From positions 1-64,000 of the forward strand of contig JAPOVC010000009.1 in NCBI GenBank assembly GCA_026708325.1: a stretch of 64,000 nt of DNA. The letters are read 5' to 3'. Each line of letters begins with the position of its first letter. Position 1 is the first letter of the stretch. The notes under the pieces are model-generated. The model did no database searches and was not told the origin of the DNA. It worked only from the letters and a program-made list of their open reading frames with translations. Origin of the DNA: Anaerolineaceae bacterium (GTDB taxonomy: Bacteria > Chloroflexota > Anaerolineae > Aggregatilineales > Phototrophicaceae). Position numbers and translations under genes: made by a program. Positions 16,950 through 24,622 of this stretch are shown here, one piece after another.

Positions 16950-18664
16950 CAGCGCGTCACCAGCTGGAAGCGCCGGTTGACGGCGTTCATGACCAGCGAA
17001 ATCAGCAGGCTCAGGGCCAGGAAGGTGACCATGACCATCAGGAAACCGGTGACCGACTGGCCGGACTGGTTCATGATGGTCACCGTGGTGGTGAAGGTAT
17101 CGGAATAGCCGATGCCGATCGCCAGACTCGAGTTCTTCGACAGGTTCAGATACTGGTTGCCGAGGGGCGGGATGATGACGCGCAGGGCCTGGGGCAGGAC
17201 GATGCGCTCCAGCAACTGCGCCTGCGAGAGGCCGAGCGCGCGGCCCGCCTCGATCTGGCCATGGGGCACGGCCTGAATGCCGGCGCGCACGATCTCGGCG
17301 ATGAAGGCCGAGGTGTAAATGACCAGCGCGACCAGCAGGGCCATCATCTCCGGCGTGAATTCAAGGCCGGTCAGGAAGCGGCCAAAGCGATTCTGGGTGG
17401 GCATCTGCACCAGCAGCGGTTGCGTCGTGGTGCGCAGACGGTCCTCGGTGGAGAGCAGTCCGGCCTGCGCCGCCTCGCCGAGGGGCTGCAGGACGACCTC
17501 GCCACCCTGCTCCACGGGGACGTGGGTCGGGGGCGGCTCAAGGCCGACCAGCACCCAGCCCAGCGCGGCCGGCACGAGCAGGGCCAGCAGCATGAGACGC
17601 CCGCGCGCGTAGGGCCGCCCGGTATCTTCCGTGCGGCGGCCAAGCCAGATCCAGACGAAGCCGGCGATCAGGATGCCGAGGCCGACGTAGGCGAACCAGG
17701 GCGCGAAACGGGCGGTGGCCAGCAGCTCGGGCATGACGAAGCCGCGGATGCTGATGTAGATTGCCGGGAAAGTCTCCACGCGCAGGCTGGCCATGGGCAG
17801 CAGCCCGTAGGCGAAGATCAGGGCGGCCGCCAGGGCGCCGAGCCCCAGCCCGCGGGCGCGCGCGCGCAACATCAGGGGCAGCAGCTTGCCGCGCCCCAGC
17901 AGGAAGAGGTTGATGCTGACCAGCAACAGGGCCAGCGTGGGGATCGTCAGGCCGGCGCCCGGCCGCCAGGGCCAGCCCTCGCCGCGCTCGAAATGCCCCC
18001 AGGCGAGCAGTTCCGAGACCAGCAGCAGGGCGCCGAAGCCATAGATCAGGGCTTCGCGGCGGTCGAAAGCGACCGAGGGGCTGCCGAGATAGCGTCGGAG
18101 CAGCAGGGCCAGCAGGAGCCAGAGCACGATGCGCAGACTGACGAAGGTCACCCCTTCAGCGGGAATGGTGATGGCGTCCCGAATCTGGGGGAGGCTGAAC
18201 ATCACAATGAAGTACCAGACGAATATTTGCACCAGCAGGGGTGTGTTGCGCAACACCTCGACGTAGGCGCGGGCGATGTTGCGGATGAGCCAGTTGGTGC
18301 TGAGCAGGAAGACACCGACGAAGAGGCCCAGCACCGAGGCGGCCACGAGGCCGATACTGACGACCCGCAGCGTGTTGATCAGGCCGACGACGAAGGCCTG
18401 GCCGTAGGTGGAATCGCCGCTGTACCAGTCCGGACTCTCGCTGATGGCGAAGCCGGACCGCAGTTGAAGGAAGTTGAAGGCCGGCACGAGGCCCTTGGCG
18501 CGCAATTGCTCGGCGGCGGTATTGCCCAGCACCCAGAAGACGCCCACCGCCAGAAACACGAAGAGTATCTGGCCCAGCACCTGCAGCACCCGCTGGTCCG
18601 CCAGGATGCGGCGCAGCAGACTGCCTTGGGGTTGCAGGTTGGTCAGGGGAGTGTCGTCTTGCAC
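16949..18664 (-). CDS. aapQ: General L-amino acid ABC transporter permease, AapQ type, enlarged
   Basis: 571 residues. The permease signature is split. The first part (QAFVVGLINTLRVVSIGL...EVLRNTPLLVQIFVWYF) lies near residues 80-150. The second (IAEIVRAGIQAVPHGQIEAGRALGLSQAQ, then LPQALRVIIPPLGNQYLNLSKNSSLA) is near the C-terminus. Between them lie about 300 residues with several extra hydrophobic helices and a short hydrophilic loop; AapQ proteins normally carry a smaller insert here. I place the start at GTG 18664 (AGGA eight bases upstream). The longer frame to 18742 only reads across the end of the binding-protein gene. Confidence 0.88.
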   Translation of the reverse strand: MQDDTPLTNLQPQGSLLRRILADQRVLQVLGQILFVFLAVGVFWVLGNTAAEQLRAKGLVPAFNFLQLRSGFAISESPDWYSGDSTYGQAFVVGLINTLRVVSIGLVAASVLGLFVGVFLLSTNWLIRNIARAYVEVLRNTPLLVQIFVWYFIVMFSLPQIRDAITIPAEGVTFVSLRIVLWLLLALLLRRYLGSPSVAFDRREALIYGFGALLLVSELLAWGHFERGEGWPWRPGAGLTIPTLALLLVSINLFLLGRGKLLPLMLRARARGLGLGALAAALIFAYGLLPMASLRVETFPAIYISIRGFVMPELLATARFAPWFAYVGLGILIAGFVWIWLGRRTEDTGRPYARGRLMLLALLVPAALGWVLVGLEPPPTHVPVEQGGEVVLQPLGEAAQAGLLSTEDRLRTTTQPLLVQMPTQNRFGRFLTGLEFTPEMMALLVALVIYTSAFIAEIVRAGIQAVPHGQIEAGRALGLSQAQLLERIVLPQALRVIIPPLGNQYLNLSKNSSLAIGIGYSDTFTTTVTIMNQSGQSVTGFLMVMVTFLALSLLISLVMNAVNRRFQLVTR

Positions 18665-18699
18665 GCGGGCTGTCCTGAAGAATGCGATGTGGCGTAAGT

Positions 18700-19734
18700 C
18701 TAACGGAAAGGCGGCGCGTACATCAGACCGCCCTCCGTCCACAGGGCATTTATACCGCGTTCCAGGTTAAATGGCGGCACATTCAGGTTGCGCGCGAAGA
18801 TTTCGCCGTAGTTGCCGACCTGGCGGATGACTTCCACCATGAAGTCGTTGGCGATGCCGAGGTAAGAGCCGGAGGCGTTGCCGTTCTGACCCAGCAGGCG
18901 CTGGATGGAGGGGTCGTCGCTGTCGAGGAAGTCGTCGACGTTGGCGCTGGTGATGCCATGTTCCTCGGCGGTCAGGAGGCCGAAGACGGTCCAGGCGATG
19001 ATCTCGGCGAATTGCGGGTCGGACTGCGGCGAAACCGGACCGAGCGGTTCCTTGCTCAGCGTAATCTCCAGTATCTTGTGCACTTCAGGTTCCGGGGCGG
19101 TGGCGTGACGCGCCAGCAGGGCGGACTTGTCGCTCGTCCAGGCCTCACAGCGGCCGTCGAAGTAGGCCTGCCAGGCGGAAATGGCGTCAGGGAAGACGAG
19201 AATGGCGGTGTCCAGACCGCGAGCCAGCACCGCGTCGGTGATGTTGAGTTCGGTCGTGGAGCCCTGTCCCACGCAAATCGAGGCGCCGTCCAGGTCCTCG
19301 ATGCTGTCGATCCCGCTTGCGACGCGCGTGCCGATGCCCTGGCCGTCATAGAAGGTGGTGGGGCCGAAGATCGCGCCCCAGACGGCGTCGCGGCTGAGAG
19401 TCCAGGTGGTATTGCGCGACAGCATGTCGACTTCACCGCCTTGCAGCGCGGCCTGACGTTCGGCGCCGACCAGGGGTCGGAAGGAAATGGCGTTGGCATC
19501 GCCCAGCAGGGCGACGGCCACCGCGCGGCAGATGTCGATATCAAAGCCCTGATACTGACCGGCGCTGTTGACGGCGCCGAAGCCGACCAGATGGGCATTG
19601 GAGCCACAGACCAGCTTGCCGCGGGCGAGCACGGATTGCGTGACGGGCCCGTGGGCCCCGATGTCCTGGGCGAGGGCCACGGCGGCCGGGAGCAACACGA
19701 TCAGCAACAGCAGGGGCAGGTGCAGGCGTGTCAT
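18700..19734 (-). CDS. aapJ: Amino acid ABC transporter substrate-binding protein (AapJ type), copy 1
   Basis: 344 residues with a Sec signal (LLLLIVLLPAAVALAQD). The two-lobe fold is typical of AapJ: VLARGKLVCGSNAHLVGF, GFDIDICRAVAVALLGDANAISFRPL, DMLSRNTTWTLSRD, GQGSTTELNITDAV, and the C-terminal RLLGQNGNASGSYLGI. It captures L-amino acids outside the membrane. ATG 19734 has only a weak ribosome site. It lies 27 bp from copy 2. Its last 110 residues are almost identical to copy 2 while the N-terminal lobe differs. Confidence 0.93.
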   Translation of the reverse strand: MTRLHLPLLLLIVLLPAAVALAQDIGAHGPVTQSVLARGKLVCGSNAHLVGFGAVNSAGQYQGFDIDICRAVAVALLGDANAISFRPLVGAERQAALQGGEVDMLSRNTTWTLSRDAVWGAIFGPTTFYDGQGIGTRVASGIDSIEDLDGASICVGQGSTTELNITDAVLARGLDTAILVFPDAISAWQAYFDGRCEAWTSDKSALLARHATAPEPEVHKILEITLSKEPLGPVSPQSDPQFAEIIAWTVFGLLTAEEHGITSANVDDFLDSDDPSIQRLLGQNGNASGSYLGIANDFMVEVIRQVGNYGEIFARNLNVPPFNLERGINALWTEGGLMYAPPFR

Positions 19735-19761
19735 CGGACCCGGCGCGTCCCGTCGGCGTCC

Positions 19762-20796
19762 TTAACGGAAAGGCGGCGCGTACATCAGGCCGCCCTCCGT
19801 CCACAGGGCATTGATGCCGCGCGCCAGGTTAAAGGGCGGCACACTCAGGTTGCGCGCGAAGATTTCGCCGTAGTTGCCCACCTGGCGGATGACTTCCACC
19901 ATGAAGTCGTTGGCGATGCCGAGGTAGGAGCCGGAGGCGTTGCCGCCCTGACCCAGCAGGCGCTGGATGGAGGGATCGTCGCTGTCGAGGAAGTCGTCGA
20001 CGTTGGCGCTGGTGATGCCATGTTCCTCGGCGGTGAAGAGGCCGAAGACGGTCCAGGCGATGATCTCGGCGAACTGCGGGTCGGACTGCGGCGAGAGGGG
20101 CGTGCCGGGTTCCTTGCTGAGCAGGATATCGAGAATCGCGTGGGCGGCAGGGTCGCTGGAGGTGGCGTGCAGGCCGATGATGCTGGCGCGGTTGGCCGTC
20201 CAGGCCTCGCAGCGGCCCTCGAGATAGGCGTGAAAGGTGGAAGTCAGGTCAGGATAGCCAAGGACGGCGATGTCGAGGCCGCGCGCCGAGGTGACATCGG
20301 TGATGTTCAGTTCGGTGGTCGTGCCATGCTGGACGCAGATGGCGGCGCCGTCGAGTTCGTCGATGGTCGAGATGCCGTATTCGGCGCGGGTGCCGATGCC
20401 CTGGCCGTCATAGTAGGTGGTGGGGCCGTAGATGACGCCCCAGGTGGTGTCACGGCTGAGCGTGCGGGTGGTGAGGCGGGAGATCAGGTCGACCTCGCCG
20501 CCCTGGATGGCCGCCTGGCGCTCGACGCCCCTCAGGGGCCGGAAGGTGATCGCGTCCGCGTCGCCGAAAATCGCCACGGCGATGGCGCGGCAGACGTCGA
20601 TATCGATCCCTTCAAAGATACCGGCGTCGTCGATGATGCCAAAACCGGGGTACTCAAAGGGCACCCCGCAATTCAGGTGACCCCGGTCGAGGACGGCCTG
20701 CATGACAGGCCCCCGGACGACGCCATCCTGCGCGAGGACGGCGGCGGCCGGGAGCAACAGTGTCAGCAGCAGCGCGACAGGTCCTGCGCGTGCCAC
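19762..20796 (-). CDS. Amino acid ABC transporter substrate-binding protein (AapJ type), copy 2
   Basis: 344 residues, signal VALLLTLLLPAAAVLAQD. It has the same family motifs as copy 1, with changes in likely ligand contacts: GVPFEYPGFGIIDDAG against GSNAHLVGFGAVNSAG, and DLISRLTTRTLSRD against DMLSRNTTWTLSRD. This suggests different amino-acid specificity on a shared permease. The start is GTG 20796, a few bases after a small terminator-like hairpin (20803-20819). Confidence 0.92.
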   Translation of the reverse strand: MARAGPVALLLTLLLPAAAVLAQDGVVRGPVMQAVLDRGHLNCGVPFEYPGFGIIDDAGIFEGIDIDVCRAIAVAIFGDADAITFRPLRGVERQAAIQGGEVDLISRLTTRTLSRDTTWGVIYGPTTYYDGQGIGTRAEYGISTIDELDGAAICVQHGTTTELNITDVTSARGLDIAVLGYPDLTSTFHAYLEGRCEAWTANRASIIGLHATSSDPAAHAILDILLSKEPGTPLSPQSDPQFAEIIAWTVFGLFTAEEHGITSANVDDFLDSDDPSIQRLLGQGGNASGSYLGIANDFMVEVIRQVGNYGEIFARNLSVPPFNLARGINALWTEGGLMYAPPFR

Positions 20797-20802
20797 TGCG
20801 TC

Positions 20803-20819
20803 AAAAGCGCCCTTGCGCT
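20803..20819 (-). terminator. Weak intrinsic attenuator between binding-protein copies 3 and 2
   Basis: On the minus strand AGCGC-AAGG-GCGCT is followed directly by TTTT. The 5-bp stem is short, so partial termination is more likely than full. It would raise the level of copy 3 over downstream genes. Confidence 0.35.
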
Positions 20820-20823
20820 GTCT

Positions 20824-21858
20824 TTAGCGGAAGGGCGGGCCGTAGAGCAGACCACCGTCGGTCCACAGGGCGTTGATGCCGCGACCGAGGTTGAAGGGCG
20901 GCACGCCGAGGTGACGATGGAAGATTTCGCCGTAGTTGCCCAGCTGGCGGATCACCGTGACCATGAAGTCGTTGGGGATGCCCAGGTAGGAACCGGAGGC
21001 GTTGTCGTTCTGGCCCAGCAAACGCTGGATGGTGGGGTCGTCACTCATGAGGAAGTCATCGATGTTCTCGCTGGTGATGCCGGCTTCCTCGGCGTTGATC
21101 AGGCCGAAGACCGTCCAGGCGACGATGTCGGCGAACTGCGGGTCGGACTGGGGCGAGAGCGGGCCCAGCGGCTCCTTGCTGAGGGTGACGTCCAGCACCA
21201 TGTGCTGGCTGGGGTCAGCGGAGGTGGCGTGGAGGGCGGCGAGGCTGCTCTTGTCCGTCGTCCAGGCTTCACAGCGGCCATCGAGATAGGCCTGCCAGGC
21301 GGCGGCGATGTCCGGCTGGGCCAGGATGGTGATATCCAGGCCGCGCGCGGCCACCGCGTCGGTGATGTTGAGCTCGGTGGTCGTGCCCTGGGTGACGCAG
21401 ATGGACGCGCCGTCCAGTTCTTCGATGGTGGTGACGCCCAGATCGACGCCGGTGCCGATGCCCTGACCATCGTAGAAGGTGGTCGGGCCGAAGGTGGCGC
21501 CCCAGACGACGTCACGGCTCAGGGTCCAGGTGGTGTTGCGCGACATCATGTCAATTTCGCCACCCTGGATGGCTGCCTGACGTTCGGCGGCCGCCAGCGG
21601 GCGGAAGGAGACGGCGTTGGCATCGCCGAGCACGGCCGCGGCGACGGCGCGGCAGATGTCGATGTCAAAGCCCTCGAATTCACCGGCGTCGTTGACGACA
21701 CCAAAGCCGGCGAGTTGCTGGTTGACGCCGCAGACCAACTCACCACGCTCCATGATCCGCTGCGTAACAGGGCCCAGCACCACGTCGTCCTGCGCGAGGA
21801 CGCCGACGCCGGAGACCAGCAACGAAAGCAGGATAATTGCGGACAGCATCTTGGCCAT
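20824..21858 (-). CDS. Amino acid ABC transporter substrate-binding protein (AapJ type), copy 3, operon-first
   Basis: 344 residues, signal MLSAIILLSLLVSGVGVLAQDD. Motifs are GELVCGVNQQLAGFGV, GFDIDICRAVAAAVLGDANAVSFRPL, DMMSRNTTWTLSRD and TQGTTTELNITDAV. This set of residues is closest to classical general L-amino-acid binding proteins. The start ATG 21858 has a strong site (AGAGGAAAGGAACC); an in-frame ATG at 21936 would lie inside the leader inverted repeat. It is the first gene of the six-gene importer operon 21.9-14.1 kb. Confidence 0.94.
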   Translation of the reverse strand: MAKMLSAIILLSLLVSGVGVLAQDDVVLGPVTQRIMERGELVCGVNQQLAGFGVVNDAGEFEGFDIDICRAVAAAVLGDANAVSFRPLAAAERQAAIQGGEIDMMSRNTTWTLSRDVVWGATFGPTTFYDGQGIGTGVDLGVTTIEELDGASICVTQGTTTELNITDAVAARGLDITILAQPDIAAAWQAYLDGRCEAWTTDKSSLAALHATSADPSQHMVLDVTLSKEPLGPLSPQSDPQFADIVAWTVFGLINAEEAGITSENIDDFLMSDDPTIQRLLGQNDNASGSYLGIPNDFMVTVIRQLGNYGEIFHRHLGVPPFNLGRGINALWTDGGLLYGPPFR

Positions 21859-21896
21859 GGTTCCTTTCCTCTCCATAAACTTTGTCTCAGGTACGC

Positions 21897-21953
21897 GTAC
21901 GCTTCTGCGCGTGGCGCCCATCGCTGCGCGCCGCATTACCCGCAGAAGCGTAC
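21897..21953. promoter_or_regulatory. Inverted repeat in the aap operon leader
   Basis: GTACGCTTCTGCG (21897-21909) and its exact complement CGCAGAAGCGTAC (21941-21953) are separated by 31 bases. That spacer holds a nested GGCGC/GCGCC pair. One arm overlaps the -10 box and expected start of the putative promoter. It could be a leader RNA hairpin or a pair of operator half-sites about 44 bp apart. Confidence 0.6.
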
Positions 21954-21980
21954 TGTAACATTTTCATGTGGATTTGCCAG
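21952..21980 (-). promoter_or_regulatory. Candidate promoter of the aap operon
   Basis: CTGGCA (21980-21975), a 17-base spacer and TACAGT (21957-21952), each 4/6 to consensus. It sits between the SelW-like gene and the first binding-protein gene, with a leader of roughly 90 bases. Confidence 0.35.
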
Positions 21981-22016
21981 CGTCAGGCCTTTTCGGGCCC
22001 TCTACACTGACTTAAT

Positions 22017-22295
22017 CTAACCTGCAGCGACTGCCTGGCCGGCCAGATACTTTTCGAAGATGCCGCGGATCTCGCCCTCTTCGGCGTGACGACCCGTCTC
22101 TTTCTTCGAATACAGCAACTCACCGTTCACCACGAACTCGAACAGGCCACCGCTGGCCGGAATCAGATTCCAGGATCGGACGTGCGCCAGAAGTTCCTTG
22201 TCACCGAGCAAATCTGCCGCCAAACTGACGGCTTGCGGGGTGTAGTTTCAAGAGGCGCAATAGGTCAGGGTGATATCGAGCGTTCCGTTCTGCAT
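22017..22295 (-). CDS. SelT/SelW/SelH (Rdx) family protein, candidate selenoprotein with in-frame TGA
   Basis: The frame from ATG 22295 (ribosome site AAGGAGA, 8-base spacing) reads MQNGTLDITLTYCAS, then TGA at 22250-22248, then NYTPQAVSL and on to a stop at 22017. That is 92 residues if TGA is selenocysteine. The motif becomes C-A-S-U at the exact place of the family's redox C-x-x-C/U. The rest (RSWNLIPASGGLFEFVVN, KKETGRHAEEGEIR) is standard SelW/Rdx thioredoxin-like. A SECIS-like hairpin follows 21 bases after the TGA. Conventional annotation would call only 22017-22223. Role: thiol redox, partner unknown. Confidence 0.8.
22216..22232 (-). promoter_or_regulatory. Bacterial SECIS-like stem-loop
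   Basis: Minus-strand GCCGTC-AGTTT-GGCGGC forms a six-bp stem (one G-U) with a five-base loop whose second base is G. The loop begins 22 bases after the TGA. Published bacterial SECIS models ask for a loop G in the first two positions and a 16-37 base spacing, so it fits. Confidence 0.65.
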
Positions 22296-22377
22296 CACCA
22301 GTCTCCTTTCCCTTATGACGAATCGAACAAGGCCATTCGCTTCATGAAGGCGTCGCAAGACGGCATTCATGACACGC

Positions 22378-22383
22378 AGTATA
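22378..22383 (-). promoter_or_regulatory. Candidate -10 box for the SelW-like gene
   Basis: TATACT (5/6) on the minus strand, about 83 bases upstream of the ATG. The -35 region at 17-base spacing is poor (TTCGCG), so this is tentative. Confidence 0.3.
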
Positions 22384-22419
22384 CAGCATTCACCCGAAAG
22401 CGCGAATCGTGGCGACTCT

Positions 22420-22851
22420 TCAACGCCCGTCGTCCTTTTCGGCCAGCCAGGCGCGCAGGCGACGCTGCAGATCGTCGCGCACGCGGGCGAAGGCCGCCAG
22501 GCGCTGTGCCTCGTCGCCCGGCCCTGAAGCCGGGTCCGGCAGGCTCCAGTGGACGCGCTCGACGTGGCCGGGGAAGGTCGGGCAGGTTTCCGCGGCGCGG
22601 TCGCAGACGGTGATGACCGTGTCGACGGGTTCGGCCAGGAACTCGTTGACGTGTTGCGAGCGCTGGCCGCGGATGTCCACGCCGATCTGGTCCATGGCGC
22701 GGATGGCGAGGGGGTTCACGCCCGATGGCGCCACGCCGGCGCTGCGCACGCTGACGCGATCGCCCGCGAGGTGGCGCAACAGCCCTTCAGCCATCTGCGA
22801 GCGGGCGGAATTGGCGGTGCAGAGGATGAGTACCCGCGGCCTGTCTGACAT
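22420..22851 (-). CDS. arsC: Arsenate reductase ArsC, low-molecular-weight phosphatase family (thioredoxin type)
   Basis: 143 residues. The N-terminal P-loop CTANSARS gives the C-x5-R-S signature with the nucleophilic C11. Downstream TVCDRAAETCPTFPG carries the C-x(n)-C resolving cysteines and a DP motif (LPDPASG), as in thioredoxin-coupled arsenate reductases. The start ATG 22851 has AAGG at 9 bases. The frame stays open to 23169, but that part is R1 repeat DNA and not protein. Related phosphatases exist, but the cysteine set favours ArsC. It lies upstream of the SelW-like thiol protein on the same strand. Confidence 0.88.
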   Translation of the reverse strand: MSDRPRVLILCTANSARSQMAEGLLRHLAGDRVSVRSAGVAPSGVNPLAIRAMDQIGVDIRGQRSQHVNEFLAEPVDTVITVCDRAAETCPTFPGHVERVHWSLPDPASGPGDEAQRLAAFARVRDDLQRRLRAWLAEKDDGR

Positions 22852-23003
22852 GGCGGGCCCTTCATATATGGAGGAACGATCGGACAGTTCGGCAGTATAC
22901 CCCGCGCCCAGGGCCAGCGCGGCGGGCGCCAGGGTATGGCGCCCCTGCAGTCGTTTGTTGCCAGCGTATGCAGGGGCCGCCGGGCGCGCGCGATGGTAAG
23001 GCG

Positions 23004-23187
23004 CCCTCACCCCCCAACCCCTGTCCCGCTCAGTCGCGGGAGCCCTTCCCTCAGGGAGAGGGGGAGCAAAAATCCTGGTAGAGGGGAAGACCTTCCCGCC
23101 GGGTTGCGGGAGCCCTCGTCCCATCTTTGGGGACGGGAGTCCTTCAGGGAGAGAGGGAGTCCTTCTCAAGGGATGAGGGTGAGAAAA
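23004..23187. repeat. R1 dispersed palindromic repeat, copy a
   Basis: It starts CCCTCACCCCCCAACCCC, continues through the palindromes CCCGCTCAGTCGCGGG and CTTCCCTCAGGGAGAG, and ends GGATGAGGGTGAG. A second, degenerate unit of the same type follows in the same block. It fills the gap between arsC and the first MFS gene. Confidence 0.85.
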
Positions 23188-23232
23188 TGACAGGGGATGA
23201 GGCTTGCCATGCCTGCCAAAGGGGGCAGCAGT

Positions 23233-23281
23233 CCAATCGCGTTGAATGGTCCTAATGCCGCCTGGCGCGCGGCATTATGAT
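23233..23281 (+). promoter_or_regulatory. Shared MFS upstream element 1 (palindrome plus TATGAT)
   Basis: CCAATC-GCGTT-GAATGG (23233-23249, 5/6 arm match) is followed by GTCCTAATGCC and TATGAT at 23276-23281, 39 bp before the GTG start. The same arrangement precedes each of the four MFS genes, which argues for a common operator and promoter. Confidence 0.55.
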
Positions 23282-23320
23282 ACGCGTCTCATCACAGCAT
23301 TTGCGTCAGGAGCGGCGCCT

Positions 23321-24514
23321 GTGAAATCTGCCTGGGTGTTGTCAGGCGCCATGTTCAGTTCCTACCTGGGCATTTCCATTCTGGCGCCGGTGCTGCCCCC
23401 ACTCATGAGAGAACTGGGCCTCAGCGAGTTGCAGGGCGGCCTGATTCTGACCGGCTCTTCCATCATGTGGGTCATCTTCAGCCCCTGGTGGGGCCGGCGC
23501 AGCGACGTCAGCGGGCGCAAACCGGTCATTCTGCTGGGGCTGGGCGGCTACGCGCTCGGCGTGCTGAGCTTCGCCCTCGTGACGCAGGCGGGGCTGGACG
23601 GCGTCATCGCCAGCGCGACCGTGACCTGGCTGCTGCTGGTGGGCGCGCGCCTGATTGTGGGCATGCTTTTCTCGGCGGCGGGGCCGGCGGCCCAGGCCTA
23701 CATCGCCGACGTCAGCGCAGGTCGGCAGCGCGTGAGCGCGATGGGCATCCTGACGGCCTCCAACGGCCTGGCCACCATCCTGGGCCCGGCGCTGGCCGCC
23801 CTGGTGGTGGGCTTTGGCCTGGCGGCGCCGATCCTGCTCTCCGCGATCACGCCGCTTTTTGGCATGCTGCTGGTGTGGCGCCTGCTGCCCGCCGTGCCGG
23901 CCAAACTGAAGCGGGGCGAGCGCGCGCCGACGCTGCGCATCACGGACCCGCGTCTGCTGCCGCTGCTGCTGATCGGCTTCTTCGTGATGAGCGCCCTTTC
24001 GGTGACGCAGTTCACCATCGGTTTCCTCTTTCAGGACCGTCTGGGCCTGGACGGCGTGGAAACGGCGCGGCTGGTGGGCCTGGCGGTGATGGCCAGCGGC
24101 GTGGCCCTGCTCTTCGCGCAGATGGTGCTGATCCAGGTCTTCCGGCTGACGCCGCTGATGCTGCTGCGCCTGGGCATTCCGCTGATGCTGATCGCGCTGA
24201 TCGTCCTGACGCTGGCGGCCGACTTCGCCGCCATGACCCTGGCACTGGTGCTGATGGGCCTGGCGGTGGGCATGGTGTTGCCGGGCTTCCGCACGGCCAT
24301 CACCTTCGCGGTTGAGCCTCAGGAGCAGGGCGCGGCGGCCGGTCTGGCCAATTCGGTGCCGGGCTACAGTTTCATCTTTGGCCCGCCGCTGGGCACCGCG
24401 CTCTATGGCGTGAACGCCGGTTCTCCCTACCTGGTGGCGGCCCTGTTCGTGGTGGCCGCTTTCGCCATGCTGACGCTGCGTACGCGGGAGCGCGCGGTGC
24501 AACCCGCGACCTGA
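23321..24514 (+). CDS. MFS transporter (DHA1/TetA-like), tandem copy 1
   Basis: 397 residues with 12 hydrophobic segments. Motif A between helices 2 and 3 is WWGRRSDVSGRKPVI, QAYIADVSAGRQR follows helix 4, and a motif-C-like GLATILGPALAALV marks antiporters that export drugs. GTG 23321 is chosen because AGGAG lies eight bases upstream and the other copies begin at the same place; an ATG at 23246 falls inside the operator. The substrate is unknown, and the gene could export a toxic metabolite or antibiotic. Confidence 0.88.
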   Translation: MKSAWVLSGAMFSSYLGISILAPVLPPLMRELGLSELQGGLILTGSSIMWVIFSPWWGRRSDVSGRKPVILLGLGGYALGVLSFALVTQAGLDGVIASATVTWLLLVGARLIVGMLFSAAGPAAQAYIADVSAGRQRVSAMGILTASNGLATILGPALAALVVGFGLAAPILLSAITPLFGMLLVWRLLPAVPAKLKRGERAPTLRITDPRLLPLLLIGFFVMSALSVTQFTIGFLFQDRLGLDGVETARLVGLAVMASGVALLFAQMVLIQVFRLTPLMLLRLGIPLMLIALIVLTLAADFAAMTLALVLMGLAVGMVLPGFRTAITFAVEPQEQGAAAGLANSVPGYSFIFGPPLGTALYGVNAGSPYLVAALFVVAAFAMLTLRTRERAVQPAT

Positions 24515-24531
24515 TGCCGGGCGCTTGCAGT

Positions 24532-24580
24532 CCAATCGCGCGGATTGGTCCTTAATGCCGCGACGCCGAAGCATTATGAT
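24532..24580 (+). promoter_or_regulatory. Shared MFS upstream element 2
   Basis: CCAATC-GCGCG-GATTGG (24532-24548) is a perfect 6-bp inverted repeat. TATGAT at 24575-24580 lies 42 bp before the GTG. Confidence 0.6.
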
Positions 24581-24622
24581 ACGCGTCTTGTCTTCGTTTC
24601 CTTCACAACCCGAGAGTCCTCT

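Noticed and set aside
18665-18742. Upstream start of the AapQ-like gene (MDGGRSDVRAAFP...)
   Set aside because: This peptide is the out-of-frame reading of the binding-protein C-terminus; the same peptide appears opposite copy 2. The GTG at 18664 with AGGA is preferred.
18682-22020. Very long plus-strand open frame (over 1100 codons) opposite the binding-protein genes
   Set aside because: Low-complexity, Val/Asp/Gly-rich translation with no family motifs. It is the mirror of three well-supported minus-strand genes and results from high GC codon bias. The same holds for long antisense frames opposite clpB (59135-62080) and the fused ATPase (42633-44867).
22248-22250. TGA in the SelW-like gene as a simple nonsense mutation
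   Set aside because: It falls exactly on the redox position, the frame is intact on both sides with a good start, and a SECIS-like hairpin follows at the right distance. Sequencing error remains possible.
22852-23169. N-terminal extension of arsC
   Set aside because: The open frame reads through R1 repeat DNA (PPLPEGRAPATERDRG-like peptides that recur at other R1 copies). A good ribosome site and family start are at 22851.
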